A stretch of 36,793 bases of DNA from Exilibacterium tricleocarpae (GCF_007004655.1 NZ_ML660119.1:1-36793); one strand, 5' to 3'; shown: positions 16,493 to 25,592, counted from the first letter of the stretch. Made by a program: numbers and translations. Notes: a model not told the origin generated them from the sequence alone.

Positions 16493-18724
16493 TCAGACGC
16501 GCAGCCTAGTTCCTATCGGCAGCTTGCGCAAGCGCTGGCCGGTGGCGGCATACACCGCATTGGCAAGCGCCGGCGCGAGCGGCGGGGTCGACGGTTCGCC
16601 GACCCCGCCCGGCGCCGCGTCGCTGTCGACGATATGCACCTCTATCTCCGGACAGTCATTTATACGCACCATTTCGTAATCGTGAAAATTACCTTGTTTT
16701 ACAGCGCCCTGGTCGATATCGATAGCGCCGTAAAGGGCCGCGGTCAAGCCAAACACAATGCCGCTTTCCATCTGTGCTTTGACGATATCGGGGTTGACCA
16801 CCAGGCCGCAATCGACGGCGCACACCACCCGGTGTACCCGCAACTCGGCGTCCCCGGTCACCGACACCTCCACCACTTGGGCCACATAACTGCCAAACGA
16901 GTAGTGCACGGCAAGTCCCTGGTGACGCCCTTTCGCCGCCCGCCCCCAGCCGGCTTTTTGCGCCGCCAGCTCGAGTACCTGGCGGTGCCTGGGCGCAGCG
17001 GCCAGCAGGGTCCGGCGATAGCTGAGCGGGTCGACCCGCGCCGCCTGCGCCAGTTCGTCGACGAAACTTTCCACGGCAAATGCCGTATGTGAGTGTCCTA
17101 CCGAGCGCCAGTAACCGATGGGAATACCGGGGTTGAAGTGTCGATACTCGATCGCCAGGTTATCGATGGCGTAGGCCATATCACTGGCACCCTCGACGGC
17201 GCCCTCAGATACCATCAGGGACTCCATCAGGTAGCGGGCGCCGCCGAGCACCGCATCGCGCAACCCGCCCGGAATCCAACTGGGGACCAAAGCCGGGCCC
17301 AGTTCTTCTGCCGCCTCACCCTCCAGACTCGGGGAGACGATGCGCTGGCGCCAGGCCGTCGGTTTGCCTGCCGCACTCAGACCCGCCTCGAGTCGGTGAT
17401 AGGCCATGGGGCGGTAAAAGTCGTGCTGCATATCGTCTTCCCGCGACCACACCACCTTCACCGGCCGGCGCAGATGATCGGACAGCTCTACCGCCTCCAC
17501 CACAAAGTCGATCGCCGCGCGCCGGCCGAAGCCGCCACCCAGAAATGTGGTGTGAACCCGCACCTGGTCTCTGGGAATACCGGTGATCCCTGCCACTGCA
17601 CCGGGGATCAGGCCCTGCGCCTGCGTCGGTGCCCAGACGTCGCAACCCGCCTCCGTCACCGAGGCCGTGCAGTTCATCGGCTCCATGGTGGCGTGGGCGA
17701 GATAGGGCAGCTCGTACTCGGCCGACAGGCGTGTGGCCGCCGCCTCCAGCCCCCGCTCTACGTCACCTTCTTCGCGGGCGGTTTTACCCGATCTGCGACC
17801 CAGGCGTTTGGCTTCAGCGCTGATCTCGGCACTGCTCATACTGGCGGCGTCATCAAAATTCCAGCGCACCGCCAGTTGTTCCGCTCCCTGGCGGGCAGGC
17901 CAGTAACCATCCGCCACCACCGCGACACCGCTGTCTATCTCAAGCACATGCAGCACGCCCGGCAATGCCCGGGTCTTGCCGGCGTCATAACTCTCGACCC
18001 GCCCGCCAAAGCGCGGGCAGCGCACGACACAGGCCACCAGCGCGCCCGCCACTTCCGTGTCTATACCGAACTGCGCCGCACCGGTAACTTTCACATCGGC
18101 GTCGAGCCGGCGGTCGTATTTGCCGATCAGCTTAAAATCCCGCTTGTCTTTCAAAGTCACCACCTCCGGCACGGGTAACCCCGCCGCCACGGCGGCAAAA
18201 TCGCCGTAGGGGGCCGAACGGCCGGAGGCGCGGTGGTGAATCAGCCCGTCGCCGGCCCGCAACTCCGTGACATCCACCTGCCACTCGAAGGCGGCGGCGG
18301 CCAGCAGCAGTTCGCGGGCGGCGGCGCCCATTTGCCGGATCAACTCCCAGCCGGCGCGAAGACTGGTGCTGCCGCCGGTGGCCTGCATATTGAAAATCGT
18401 GTTCTTGTAGACATCGTCCACCGGTGCCATCCGCAGTTGCAGTTGCGCCGGGTCTATCTCCAGCTCTTCGGCAATCAGCACCGGCAGGCCGGTGGTCACC
18501 CCCTGCCCCATTTCCGATTTGTCCAGGTAAAACACCAGCTCATTGGCAGGTGTTATATGCAGCCAGGCGTTGAGTTGGGCACTGTTATCGGCGGGAGATT
18601 GTTGGGTCTTATATGGCTGTGACCGACTGGCGGAACAACCGGTGGTGGCGGCCAACACCAGGCCACCGCCGGCGGCGGCCCCGGTCTTGAGAAAATTGCG
18701 ACGCGAAGTGATGAGCGTGTTCAT
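16493..18724 (-). CDS. Molybdopterin-binding subunit of a xanthine dehydrogenase-family hydroxylase (IorB-like)
   Basis: A 743-residue large subunit of the isoquinoline 1-oxidoreductase/aldehyde-oxidase branch. The N-terminus has a twin-arginine signal (SRRNFLK, R8-R9, then a hydrophobic stretch to residue 29), so the folded enzyme goes to the periplasm. C30 could be a lipid site, but the lipobox is poor. Molybdenum-domain motifs include FLGGGFGRR and the C-terminal [10 protein letters not shown] with the catalytic E710. The frame overlaps the 2Fe-2S subunit gene by 4 bases (ATGA), the mark of coupled translation. There is no FAD subunit gene, as expected for this branch, which passes electrons to cytochromes. 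The substrate cannot be read from the sequence. Confidence 0.93.
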   Translation of the reverse strand: MNTLITSRRNFLKTGAAAGGGLVLAATTGCSASRSQPYKTQQSPADNSAQLNAWLHITPANELVFYLDKSEMGQGVTTGLPVLIAEELEIDPAQLQLRMAPVDDVYKNTIFNMQATGGSTSLRAGWELIRQMGAAARELLLAAAAFEWQVDVTELRAGDGLIHHRASGRSAPYGDFAAVAAGLPVPEVVTLKDKRDFKLIGKYDRRLDADVKVTGAAQFGIDTEVAGALVACVVRCPRFGGRVESYDAGKTRALPGVLHVLEIDSGVAVVADGYWPARQGAEQLAVRWNFDDAASMSSAEISAEAKRLGRRSGKTAREEGDVERGLEAAATRLSAEYELPYLAHATMEPMNCTASVTEAGCDVWAPTQAQGLIPGAVAGITGIPRDQVRVHTTFLGGGFGRRAAIDFVVEAVELSDHLRRPVKVVWSREDDMQHDFYRPMAYHRLEAGLSAAGKPTAWRQRIVSPSLEGEAAEELGPALVPSWIPGGLRDAVLGGARYLMESLMVSEGAVEGASDMAYAIDNLAIEYRHFNPGIPIGYWRSVGHSHTAFAVESFVDELAQAARVDPLSYRRTLLAAAPRHRQVLELAAQKAGWGRAAKGRHQGLAVHYSFGSYVAQVVEVSVTGDAELRVHRVVCAVDCGLVVNPDIVKAQMESGIVFGLTAALYGAIDIDQGAVKQGNFHDYEMVRINDCPEIEVHIVDSDAAPGGVGEPSTPPLAPALANAVYAATGQRLRKLPIGTRLRV

Positions 18725-19416
18725 GACAGCGACTCCCGTTCAACCGGCTGCACAGTCCCTGACTGCGACGCCTGCCCCGGCCGCGACTTCCGCACGGGCT
18801 GCGATACCGGTACCGCCTGCGACACCTGCCCTGACCGTGACCCCGGCACTGACTGTGGCACCGGACGAGCCGCCTGCTCAACCGCATCCGGCACCTTGAC
18901 TTCGACGAAGTTGGTAAAATCCGCACCGGTGTCATTACCCGCATCGCGCTCACCCGGGGCGGCCAGTAACTGCGCAGCCCGGTGGATGGCTTTGCGAATC
19001 CGCGGATAGGTACCGCACCGGCAGAGGTTACCCGTCATGGCGGTGTCGATATCGCCGTCACTGGGGCTCGGCTTTTCCGCCAGCAGCGCGGCGGCCGCCA
19101 TCAACTGGCCGGACTGGCAGTACCCGCACTGGGGCACACTGTATTCGAGCCAGGCGTGGCGCAGCGATGTCATGGCGTCACTGTCACCCATCCCCTCAAT
19201 CGTGGTGACGGACTTGCCTGCCACTGCCGCTATCGGCATCACACAGCTGCGCACCGGCGTACCGTCCAGGTGCACGGTACAGGCACCACAGAGCCCCTTG
19301 CCGCAGCCGAACTTGGTGCCGGTAATTTTCAAGTGATCGCGAATAACCCAGAGCAGCGGCATATCCGGCGCCACATCGATATCCCGGCGCTCGCCGTTGA
19401 ACAGAAAATTGATCAT
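18721..19416 (-). CDS. 2Fe-2S subunit of the molybdenum hydroxylase (IorA-like), with a long tail
   Basis: A 231-residue electron-transfer subunit. The plant-type 2Fe-2S cluster ligands are C38, C43, C46 and C58; the second cluster is held by C97, C100, C132 and C134 ([19 protein letters not shown]). Normal family members end near residue 155. Here some 75 more residues follow, rich in P, Q, S, V and R, with short repeats ([16 protein letters not shown]). GGAG lies 7 bases before the ATG at MINFLFNGE, settling the start. It has no signal of its own and would be exported with the Tat-bearing large subunit. It is the first gene of the hydroxylase-xdhC run. Confidence 0.92.
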   Translation of the reverse strand: MINFLFNGERRDIDVAPDMPLLWVIRDHLKITGTKFGCGKGLCGACTVHLDGTPVRSCVMPIAAVAGKSVTTIEGMGDSDAMTSLRHAWLEYSVPQCGYCQSGQLMAAAALLAEKPSPSDGDIDTAMTGNLCRCGTYPRIRKAIHRAAQLLAAPGERDAGNDTGADFTNFVEVKVPDAVEQAARPVPQSVPGSRSGQVSQAVPVSQPVRKSRPGQASQSGTVQPVERESLS

Positions 19417-19490
19417 GGTTCCACTCCAAGGAGGAAAGAAGTCGGCCCGAAGCTGCCACACACAACCATGCCCGCCAGCGACCTGCACCT

Positions 19491-19568
19491 ATGAGACACC
19501 CGATTACTATGAAACACCCGCCTGCTCACATGAAACGCCCGCCCGTAGCCGACCTCTCTCGAAGGTAG
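19491..19568 (+). CDS. Possible 25-codon repeat-containing small ORF
   Basis: Starting at ATG, the frame reads MRHPIT, MKHPPAH, then MKRPPVADLSRR and a TAG stop. Three imperfect DNA repeats (18, 21 and more bases, all multiples of three) keep the frame. GC-rich codons and repeated Met-Lys-basic-Pro-Pro units are unusual for random sequence. There is no ribosome-binding site, so translation is doubtful. It lies 178 bases before rapA. Confidence 0.2.
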   Translation: MRHPITMKHPPAHMKRPPVADLSRR

Positions 19569-19582
19569 GACAGCAACTCGAA

Positions 19583-19611
19583 ATAGTACATTTGTCCAAT
19601 CTTATTAACAA
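19583..19611 (-). promoter_or_regulatory. Candidate promoter for the hydroxylase operon
   Basis: On the minus strand TTGTTA and TACTAT are 17 bases apart, each matching 4 of 6 consensus bases. Transcription would begin near 19576 and leave a leader of about 160 bases before the 2Fe-2S subunit gene. Confidence 0.3.
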
Positions 19612-19746
19612 GCCTGCTCCGACGCGATCAGTGGCGACGGATTTTCTGCGGTTTCATTTGTCATCCAGCGTCTCTACCCCTATTATCCGCAGCTGTCCTT
19701 TATCGACCGCGACAACAGCTGTAGTGAACGCCATCTCCACAACCCT

Positions 19747-22665
19747 GTGCAACGAGATTCCGTCTTGAATTCCCAAACCTTTGCCAAAGGTCAGCGCTGG
19801 ATCAGCAACACCGAGTCAGAACTGGGTCTGGGTGTCGTTCAGGAGCACCTGAACCGGCGCATTACCCTTTATTTTCCTGCCAATGACGAGACCCGCACCT
19901 ACGCCGACAACAATGCCCCCCTGACCCGGGTGGCATACCGCGCCGGCGAGCAAATCCAGTATGGCGGCGGCCGCTCACTGACTGTCATTGAGGTCATGGA
20001 AAACAACGGCTGTCTTATCTACGCAGGCGTGGCGGCGGCCGGTTCACCCGCGCCCGGGACAGATGCCGAGCAAATCACCGAGCAAATCATAGTCCCGGAA
20101 ACTGAACTGGACAGCGATGTCCCCTTCGGCGGTCCCAAAGAGCGGTTGCTGGCCGGCCAGATAGACAGTGGCCGGCGCTTCCAATTGCGCCGCCAGACCC
20201 TCGAGCACCTGGCACGCCTGCATCACTCCCCCGCCGCCGGCCTGCTCGGCGCGCGCGTAGAGCTGCTGCCGCACCAACTCTACATCGCCGCCGAAGTGGC
20301 CGCACGCCACGCGCCGCGAGTGTTGCTGGCGGACGAGGTGGGCCTCGGTAAAACCATCGAAGCGGGCCTGATCCTGCACCAGCAACTGCTCAGCGGACGC
20401 GCCCGCCGCGCCCTGGTCACAGTCCCGGACAGCCTGGTACACCAGTGGCTGGTGGAAATGCTGCGGCGGTTTAACCTGCCTTTCACACTGCTCGATGCCG
20501 CGCGCTGCGACGACCTGGCCAGCAGCGGCATCGATAATCCGTTTGACAGCGCCCAGTTGGTATTGTGCAGTCTTTCATTATTAGTCAACGTGCCGGCGCG
20601 CCTGGAGCAGGCGTTGCAGGCGCAGTGGGATCTGTTGGTCGTGGACGAAGCTCACCACTTGGTATGGTCTGAGCAGCAGGCCAGCCCTGCCTACACCGCC
20701 GTTGAGGCGCTGGCGCGACAGGCGGCGGGTCTGTTACTGCTGACGGCGACACCGGAACAATTGGGCATGGAGAGCCACTTCGCGCGCCTGCGCCTGCTGG
20801 ACCCGGCCCGCTATCACGACTTCGATCACTTCCGCGCCGAACAGGCCAAATACCAGCCGGTTAACGATCTGGTGCAAAAGCTGCTGTCCGCCGAGGCGCC
20901 GCAATTGTTCGCCGCGGGCACACCCCTGCGGGCCGAACTCCAACACTACCTGGGCGACGCGGCGGCAAAGCGCCTGCTGGAGGCACTGGCCGGCGGCTCA
21001 GCCGCCGCCGCGGAGGCCGTCGCCGACGCCACCCAGGTGTTACTGGATCGCCACGGCACCGGCCGGGTACTGTTTCGCAACACCCGCGCCGCCGTCGCCG
21101 GTTTTCCCGAGCGCCGCCTGCAACCGCACCCGCTGGCGGCGCCGGACGCGTTCACCGCAGCCGCCCCGACGGCAATCGCCGAGCGGCTGCACCCGGAGTA
21201 TACGCTGGGACCGAACTGGCCCCGGCAGGACTCCCGGGTCTCCTGGCTGGCACAGTGGCTGAAAGCCATTCGTCCCGCCAAGGTGTTGTTGATCTGTGCC
21301 GAGGCGGAGACCGCCCTCGACCTGGAGGAGCATCTGCGCCTGCGGGTAGGTGTGCGCTCGGCGGTGTTCCACGAGGGCTTGAGTCTGCTGGAGCGAGACC
21401 GGGCCGCAGCCTACTTCGCCGATGATATCGACGGCGCACAGATTCTGGTGTGCTCGGAAATCGGCAGCGAGGGCCGCAACTTTCAGTTCGCTCACCATAT
21501 GGTGATGTTCGACCTGCCGCGCAACCCGGATCTGCTGGAACAGCGCATCGGGCGCCTGGATCGTATAGGCCAGACCGAAACCGTCCAAATTCATGTACCC
21601 TATTACCGGGACACGGCCCAGGAACGCCTGCTGCGGTGGTATCGCGACGGCATCGATGGTTTCCGGCGCGCCTGCCCGGCCGGCCCGGCTATCGCCGAGC
21701 GCTTTGCCGGGCAGTTGGATCAATGTCTGAGTGAAGATGACAGCGCGGCCATGACGGCGCTGATCGACGCCACCCGCGCGTTCACCGACACCACGCTGGC
21801 GGCACTGCAGGCCGGTCGCGACCGCCTGCTGGAACTCAATGCCTGCAACCCCCGCCGGGCACGGCAGATCATTGAGGAACTGCAGCAGGCCGAAGCCGTC
21901 GAGGCGCTGTCTCACTATATGGAGCAGGTACTGGATGAGTTTGGTGTGGAGCAGGAACATCACAGCGACAGCGCCACGGTGCTGCGGCCCGGAGATCATA
22001 TGGTAGTGCACAAGTTCCCGGGCCTGCCGGACGACGGCCTGACCGCCACCTGCGATCGCCGCACCGCACTCAGCCGCGAGGATATGGTGTTCCTGAGCTG
22101 GGAGCACCCCATGGTCAGCGGCGCCATGGACCTGGTGCTCAGCGCCGACTTCGGCAACACCGCCTTCTGCACGCTCAAGTTGCCGCCACTGGCACCGGGC
22201 ACGCTGCTGGTGGAGGCGATTTTTGTACTACACAGTACCGCCCCCCGCGCCCTGCAACTGCAGCGGTTCCTGCCGGCGGCGCTTACCCGGGTTGTGCTGG
22301 ACAGCCACAACAACGACCTCAGCAACGTCATCAGCGACCATCACCTGGATCAGCTCGGCGAAGCGGTCCCCAAAAAAGTGGCGCGCAACCTGGTCAACCA
22401 CGCGCGCGCCGAAATTGCCGAACTTGTGCAACAGGCCGAGGACCGGGCACGGGCCCAGCAGAGCCGCATGCTGGCCGATGCGGTGGCGTCCATGCAGCGC
22501 CGTCAACAACAGGAATTGGAGCGCCTGCAGGCACTCGCGGCGGTCAACCCGAATATCCGGCGCGCGGAAATCGAGCATATAGAGACCAGTACCCGGGAAC
22601 TTGAAGTTCACCTGAACAACGCCAGAATAAAACTGGAAGCACTGCGCGTTGCGGTGGCAACCTAG
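19747..22665 (+). CDS. rapA: RNA polymerase-associated ATPase RapA (HepA)
   Basis: A 972-residue SWI2/SNF2-family ATPase, close to the 968 residues of E. coli RapA. It binds RNA polymerase and promotes its recycling after transcription. The N-terminal part opens with FAKGQRWISNTESELGLG, as in RapA. Helicase motifs follow: Walker A GLGKT at 199-203 (LLADEVGLGKTIEAG), DEAH at 300-303, LLLTATP, and the C-terminal lobe motif QRIGRLDRIGQ. The C-terminus is a long helical region. The start is unsettled: GTG at 19747 has no clear ribosome-binding site, and TTG at 19765, nearer the usual RapA start, is an alternative. Two genes follow on the same strand. Confidence 0.96.
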   Translation: MQRDSVLNSQTFAKGQRWISNTESELGLGVVQEHLNRRITLYFPANDETRTYADNNAPLTRVAYRAGEQIQYGGGRSLTVIEVMENNGCLIYAGVAAAGSPAPGTDAEQITEQIIVPETELDSDVPFGGPKERLLAGQIDSGRRFQLRRQTLEHLARLHHSPAAGLLGARVELLPHQLYIAAEVAARHAPRVLLADEVGLGKTIEAGLILHQQLLSGRARRALVTVPDSLVHQWLVEMLRRFNLPFTLLDAARCDDLASSGIDNPFDSAQLVLCSLSLLVNVPARLEQALQAQWDLLVVDEAHHLVWSEQQASPAYTAVEALARQAAGLLLLTATPEQLGMESHFARLRLLDPARYHDFDHFRAEQAKYQPVNDLVQKLLSAEAPQLFAAGTPLRAELQHYLGDAAAKRLLEALAGGSAAAAEAVADATQVLLDRHGTGRVLFRNTRAAVAGFPERRLQPHPLAAPDAFTAAAPTAIAERLHPEYTLGPNWPRQDSRVSWLAQWLKAIRPAKVLLICAEAETALDLEEHLRLRVGVRSAVFHEGLSLLERDRAAAYFADDIDGAQILVCSEIGSEGRNFQFAHHMVMFDLPRNPDLLEQRIGRLDRIGQTETVQIHVPYYRDTAQERLLRWYRDGIDGFRRACPAGPAIAERFAGQLDQCLSEDDSAAMTALIDATRAFTDTTLAALQAGRDRLLELNACNPRRARQIIEELQQAEAVEALSHYMEQVLDEFGVEQEHHSDSATVLRPGDHMVVHKFPGLPDDGLTATCDRRTALSREDMVFLSWEHPMVSGAMDLVLSADFGNTAFCTLKLPPLAPGTLLVEAIFVLHSTAPRALQLQRFLPAALTRVVLDSHNNDLSNVISDHHLDQLGEAVPKKVARNLVNHARAEIAELVQQAEDRARAQQSRMLADAVASMQRRQQQELERLQALAAVNPNIRRAEIEHIETSTRELEVHLNNARIKLEALRVAVAT

Positions 22666-22683
22666 GACCTGTTTACAGGTCCT
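22664..22683. terminator. Perfect hairpin overlapping the rapA stop codon
   Basis: AGGACCTG and CAGGTCCT pair over a TTTA loop. The left arm includes the last two bases of the rapA TAG stop. No T tract follows, so it may mark an mRNA processing point or reduce read-through into the next gene rather than end transcription. Confidence 0.4.
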
Positions 22684-22725
22684 GAGTGTCCAGCCCGAAC
22701 CTCCAGCCCTAACCAGGGAAATCAC

Positions 22726-23010
22726 ATGTACATATTTTCCGTAACCGCCAAGACCCGCCACGATATCGAGGGCTTCAGCAAAGGACAGGAAGTGCCGTTT
22801 ATCGTCTACATCAACTTCAAGGACCTGTATGGTGCGGAGAAGCTCTGCCAGATTTTTGTGATCAAAGAGGGGTTTTACGACGTCGTGATCGAGAAGCGTA
22901 AACTGATCACCGAGAAAAGCCTGCAGGACCAGAGTCTGGTCGAAAAAGACAAGGCGCTGCAGGAGGCGCTGAAAACCGGCTATACCATCCAACTGTTTTC
23001 CCGCCACTGA
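22726..23010 (+). CDS. Hypothetical small protein between rapA and the pseudouridine synthase gene
   Basis: A 94-residue protein that I do not assign to a named family. It begins MYIFSVTAKTRHDIEGFSKG and alternates beta-like segments (VPFIVYINF, LCQIFVIKEGFYDVVI) with a charged helical stretch (residues 62-86, rich in E, K, D and Q). It has no cysteine pair, signal peptide or membrane segment, so it is probably a compact alpha/beta cytoplasmic protein. AGGGA lies 7 bases before the ATG. It is 60 bases after rapA and 10 bases before the RluA-type gene, so it is likely part of one transcript. No function can be given. Confidence 0.75.
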   Translation: MYIFSVTAKTRHDIEGFSKGQEVPFIVYINFKDLYGAEKLCQIFVIKEGFYDVVIEKRKLITEKSLQDQSLVEKDKALQEALKTGYTIQLFSRH

Positions 23011-23020
23011 CACCCCCGCC

Positions 23021-23881
23021 ATGACGTCGCCGGCAGCGCGCTTCGAACTGCACCTCGATATCGACAGCGCGGGTATGAAACCGGCGCCGTATCTGGCCGA
23101 CGCCGGCGGCCTGTCGATACAACAGGTCAAACAGGCCATGCAAAAAGGCGCCGTCTGGCTGGCCCGCCACGGCAAGCCCCAGCGCCTGCGGCGCGCCGGC
23201 AAAGTACTCAAAGCCGGGGACCGCTTGCATTTCTATTACGACGCCGAGATTCTGGCAGCCGAACCACCGGCGGCCCGGCTGATCGCCGATGAGGACGCTT
23301 ACAGTGTCTGGTTCAAACCCGGCAGCATGCCGGTGCAGGGGTCCCGCTGGGGCGATCACTGCACCATTACCCGCTGGGCCGAACAACATCTGCACCCAGA
23401 GCGCAACGCCTATATCGTGCACCGCCTGGACCGAGCCGCCAGCGGTCTGTTGCTGCTCGCCCATCACAAGCAAGTAGCCGCGGCACTGGCGGCGCTGTTC
23501 CAGGCACGCGCTGTGGAAAAGCACTACCGGGCACTGGTGGAGGGTGAATTTCCCGGCGCGTCGCCTCGACAGGAGGCACTACAGGAGACCACAGAGGAAA
23601 TAACACTGGATACGCCGATTGACGGCCGTGAAGCTATCAGCCGGGTGCGACGCCTGGCATTTGATCCGGTGCGCTGCCGCTCGCTGTTGGCGGTGAATAT
23701 AGAAACAGGCCGCAAGCATCAAATCAGGCGTCACCTCGCCGATCGCGGTTTCCCCATTGTCGGCGATCGTCTCTACGGCAACACCACCGACGACGAAGAC
23801 CTGCAGCTAAGCGCCTGTCGTCTTGCCTTTCAATGTCCGGTCAGCGGCGTGCAGAAAAGTTTTGTACTGCCGGCGGACTGA
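23021..23881 (+). CDS. RluA-family pseudouridine synthase
   Basis: A 286-residue pseudouridine synthase of the RluA/RluC/RluD/TruC group, which converts uridine to pseudouridine in rRNA or tRNA. The catalytic aspartate is D137 in HRLDRAASGLLLL. The KHYRALVEG block, the GRKHQIRRHL motif and the GDRLYG motif near the C-terminus are all present. An S4-like N-terminal region (about residues 20-75) may bind RNA. The length and motifs do not settle which RNA position is modified. The start is 10 bases after the preceding gene, with a poor ribosome-binding site. The 230-bp palindromic element begins 82 bases after its stop. Confidence 0.92.
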   Translation: MTSPAARFELHLDIDSAGMKPAPYLADAGGLSIQQVKQAMQKGAVWLARHGKPQRLRRAGKVLKAGDRLHFYYDAEILAAEPPAARLIADEDAYSVWFKPGSMPVQGSRWGDHCTITRWAEQHLHPERNAYIVHRLDRAASGLLLLAHHKQVAAALAALFQARAVEKHYRALVEGEFPGASPRQEALQETTEEITLDTPIDGREAISRVRRLAFDPVRCRSLLAVNIETGRKHQIRRHLADRGFPIVGDRLYGNTTDDEDLQLSACRLAFQCPVSGVQKSFVLPAD

Positions 23882-24188
23882 TACCGCCACCGGTCCGATG
23901 CCAGGGCTCGAGAAAACCCCACGCGGGTCGACTCGAGCCAATCGAGAGCCTGTTAACCGATCCTAGTGCTTCGACCAATGAAGATTTTCACGTCGGTTGC
24001 ACTGAGGTTTCGAGCCGGGCATAGCCCTTCTGGACCTTCGCCAGCAGGGTTGCTGGCGTAAAGCCTACCAGGATGTATTTATCGGGGGGGCGCCCAGCCC
24101 GTGTCCCGAAGGGCTATGCCCGGCTCGAGACCGTGTCGGCTGGGGCAACAAAACCCATTTTGGGTGTAAATCCTTATTGGTCGAAGCA
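23882..24188. other. Intergenic region mostly filled by a palindromic element
   Basis: 307 bases between the convergent RluA-type and pntB genes. The first 80 bases hold nothing I recognise; the rest is the MITE-like element described separately. Confidence 0.8.
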
Positions 24189-24192
24189 CTAG
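23963..24192. mobile_element. 230-bp MITE-like palindromic element (long copy)
   Basis: Both ends carry the inverted repeat CTAGTGCTTCGACCAAT, perfect for 17 bases, with weaker matching beyond. CTAG is the outermost tetramer on each side. Inside lies a second, perfect inverted repeat of 20 bases (24011-24030 with 24108-24127), and inside that a small hairpin CGCCAGCA-GGGT-TGCTGGCG (24039-24058). It has no coding capacity. The right-hand CTAG supplies the TAG stop codon of pntB. An 81-base internally deleted relative lies at 7963-8043. No transposase is present, so it would need one supplied elsewhere. Confidence 0.75.
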
Positions 24193-25589
24193 GCCGCATC
24201 CAATGCCGCTGTCATTTCCACCACCGCTTTTTTACCGTCGCCAAATACCATCAGCGTGTTCTCTTTGGTGAACAGCGGATTCGGCAGGCCGGCAAAGCCG
24301 TGGCTGAGACTGCGCTTGATAACAATCACGGTTTTCGCCTTGTCGACATTGAGTATCGGCATGCCGTAAATCGGGCTGCCCTTGTCTTCGCGGGCCATGG
24401 GGTTGGTCACGTCGTTGGCACCGATCACAATGGCAACATCGGTCTGCTCGAAGGTGGGGTTGATGCGGTCCATTTCCACCAGCTTCTCATAGGGGACCTC
24501 CGCCTCCGCCAGCAGTACGTTCATATGCCCCGGCATGCGACCGGCAACCGGATGGATGGCGTACTCCACTTCGATATCGCGCTTCTCCATCGCCGCCATC
24601 AGTTCGCGCACCGCGTGCTGCGCCTGTGACAACGCCATGCCAAAACCCGGCACGATAACCACCCGGCGAGCGGTTTCCAGCACCATGGCCACCTCGTCGG
24701 CGGTGGCACTTTTGATCTTGCCCGCATAGTATTCGTCGGCATCGACACTTTCACCAACCTCGCCCATCACACCAAACAACACATTGGTGAGCGAGCGGTT
24801 CATCGCCACACACATGATCTTGGTCAGGATCAATCCGGACGTGCCCACCAGGGAGCCGGCGATGATCAGCACGGTGTTGCCCATGATAAAGCCCGCCGCC
24901 GCCGCGGCAATACCGGAATAGGAATTCAGCAGGGCAATCACCACCGGCATATCGGCCCCGCCAATGGGCAGCACCAGTGTCAGCCCCAGCACCGCTGCCA
25001 CCGCCACGGTAAGCCAGAACAATGGCGTATTGCCCGGGTTGGCTATCAGCATCGCCAGGCCCGCCAGGCTCGCCAAAAACAACACGCCGTTCAGGTATCG
25101 CATGCCGGCAAAGCCCAGCGGTTTACCGGGAATGATTTCCTGCAGTTTGGCAAACGCCACCAGGCTGCCGGTCAAGGTCACTGCGCCGATAATGACGGTC
25201 ACGGCCACAAAAAATACCGCCAGCACCGCTATTGCGCCGGTACCGAAGTCGGCGCGCTCCAGACTTTGCAGATAACTGGCCGCCGCCAACCCCAGCGAGG
25301 CACCGCCACCGGAGCCGTTCAGCAGCGCCACCATCTGCGGCATGGCCGTCATCTTCACCTTGAGCGCCATAACGGCGCCGATCACACCGCCGACAACCAG
25401 GCCAGCCACAATGAAGTCATAGGTCAGAATACTGCGATCCAGCAGTGTCACCACCACGGCAATCAACATACCGGTGGCCGACAACATATTGCCGCGCACC
25501 GCCGTTTTAGGTCGGGTCAGCCCCTTGATACCGAGAATAAACAGCACCGCCGCCAGCAGATAGGCCAGGTTTACGATCGTGATATTCAT
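24189..25589 (-). CDS. pntB: Re/Si-specific NAD(P)+ transhydrogenase, beta subunit
   Basis: A 466-residue PntB. The N-terminal half (about residues 1-260) is a bundle of membrane segments carrying part of the proton channel. The C-terminal half is the NADP(H)-binding domain, with VIVPGFGMALSQAQHAVRE (nucleotide loop), HPVAGRMPGHMNVLLAEA and VIGANDVTNP. With PntAA and PntAB it uses the proton gradient to reduce NADP+ with NADH at the inner membrane. It is last in the pnt operon, 3 bases after pntAB. Its TAG stop codon is formed by the CTAG border of the palindromic element. Confidence 0.96.
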   Translation of the reverse strand: MNITIVNLAYLLAAVLFILGIKGLTRPKTAVRGNMLSATGMLIAVVVTLLDRSILTYDFIVAGLVVGGVIGAVMALKVKMTAMPQMVALLNGSGGGASLGLAAASYLQSLERADFGTGAIAVLAVFFVAVTVIIGAVTLTGSLVAFAKLQEIIPGKPLGFAGMRYLNGVLFLASLAGLAMLIANPGNTPLFWLTVAVAAVLGLTLVLPIGGADMPVVIALLNSYSGIAAAAAGFIMGNTVLIIAGSLVGTSGLILTKIMCVAMNRSLTNVLFGVMGEVGESVDADEYYAGKIKSATADEVAMVLETARRVVIVPGFGMALSQAQHAVRELMAAMEKRDIEVEYAIHPVAGRMPGHMNVLLAEAEVPYEKLVEMDRINPTFEQTDVAIVIGANDVTNPMAREDKGSPIYGMPILNVDKAKTVIVIKRSLSHGFAGLPNPLFTKENTLMVFGDGKKAVVEMTAALDAA

Positions 25590-25592
25590 GGC

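Larger units (their letters stand above)
19417..19746. other. Intergenic region between divergent hydroxylase operon and rapA
   Basis: 330 bases with room for both promoters. A minus-strand promoter candidate is at 19583-19611. A short plus-strand frame with repeated MK(H/R)PP peptides lies at 19491-19568. I see no clear rapA promoter. Confidence 0.5.

Noticed and set aside
17093-18178. A 361-codon plus-strand open frame antisense to the hydroxylase large subunit
   Set aside because: It is a His/Arg/Gly-rich shadow frame of a clearly assigned gene.
21040-22107. A 355-codon minus-strand open frame inside rapA
   Set aside because: It is antisense to conserved helicase motifs and has no recognisable domain.
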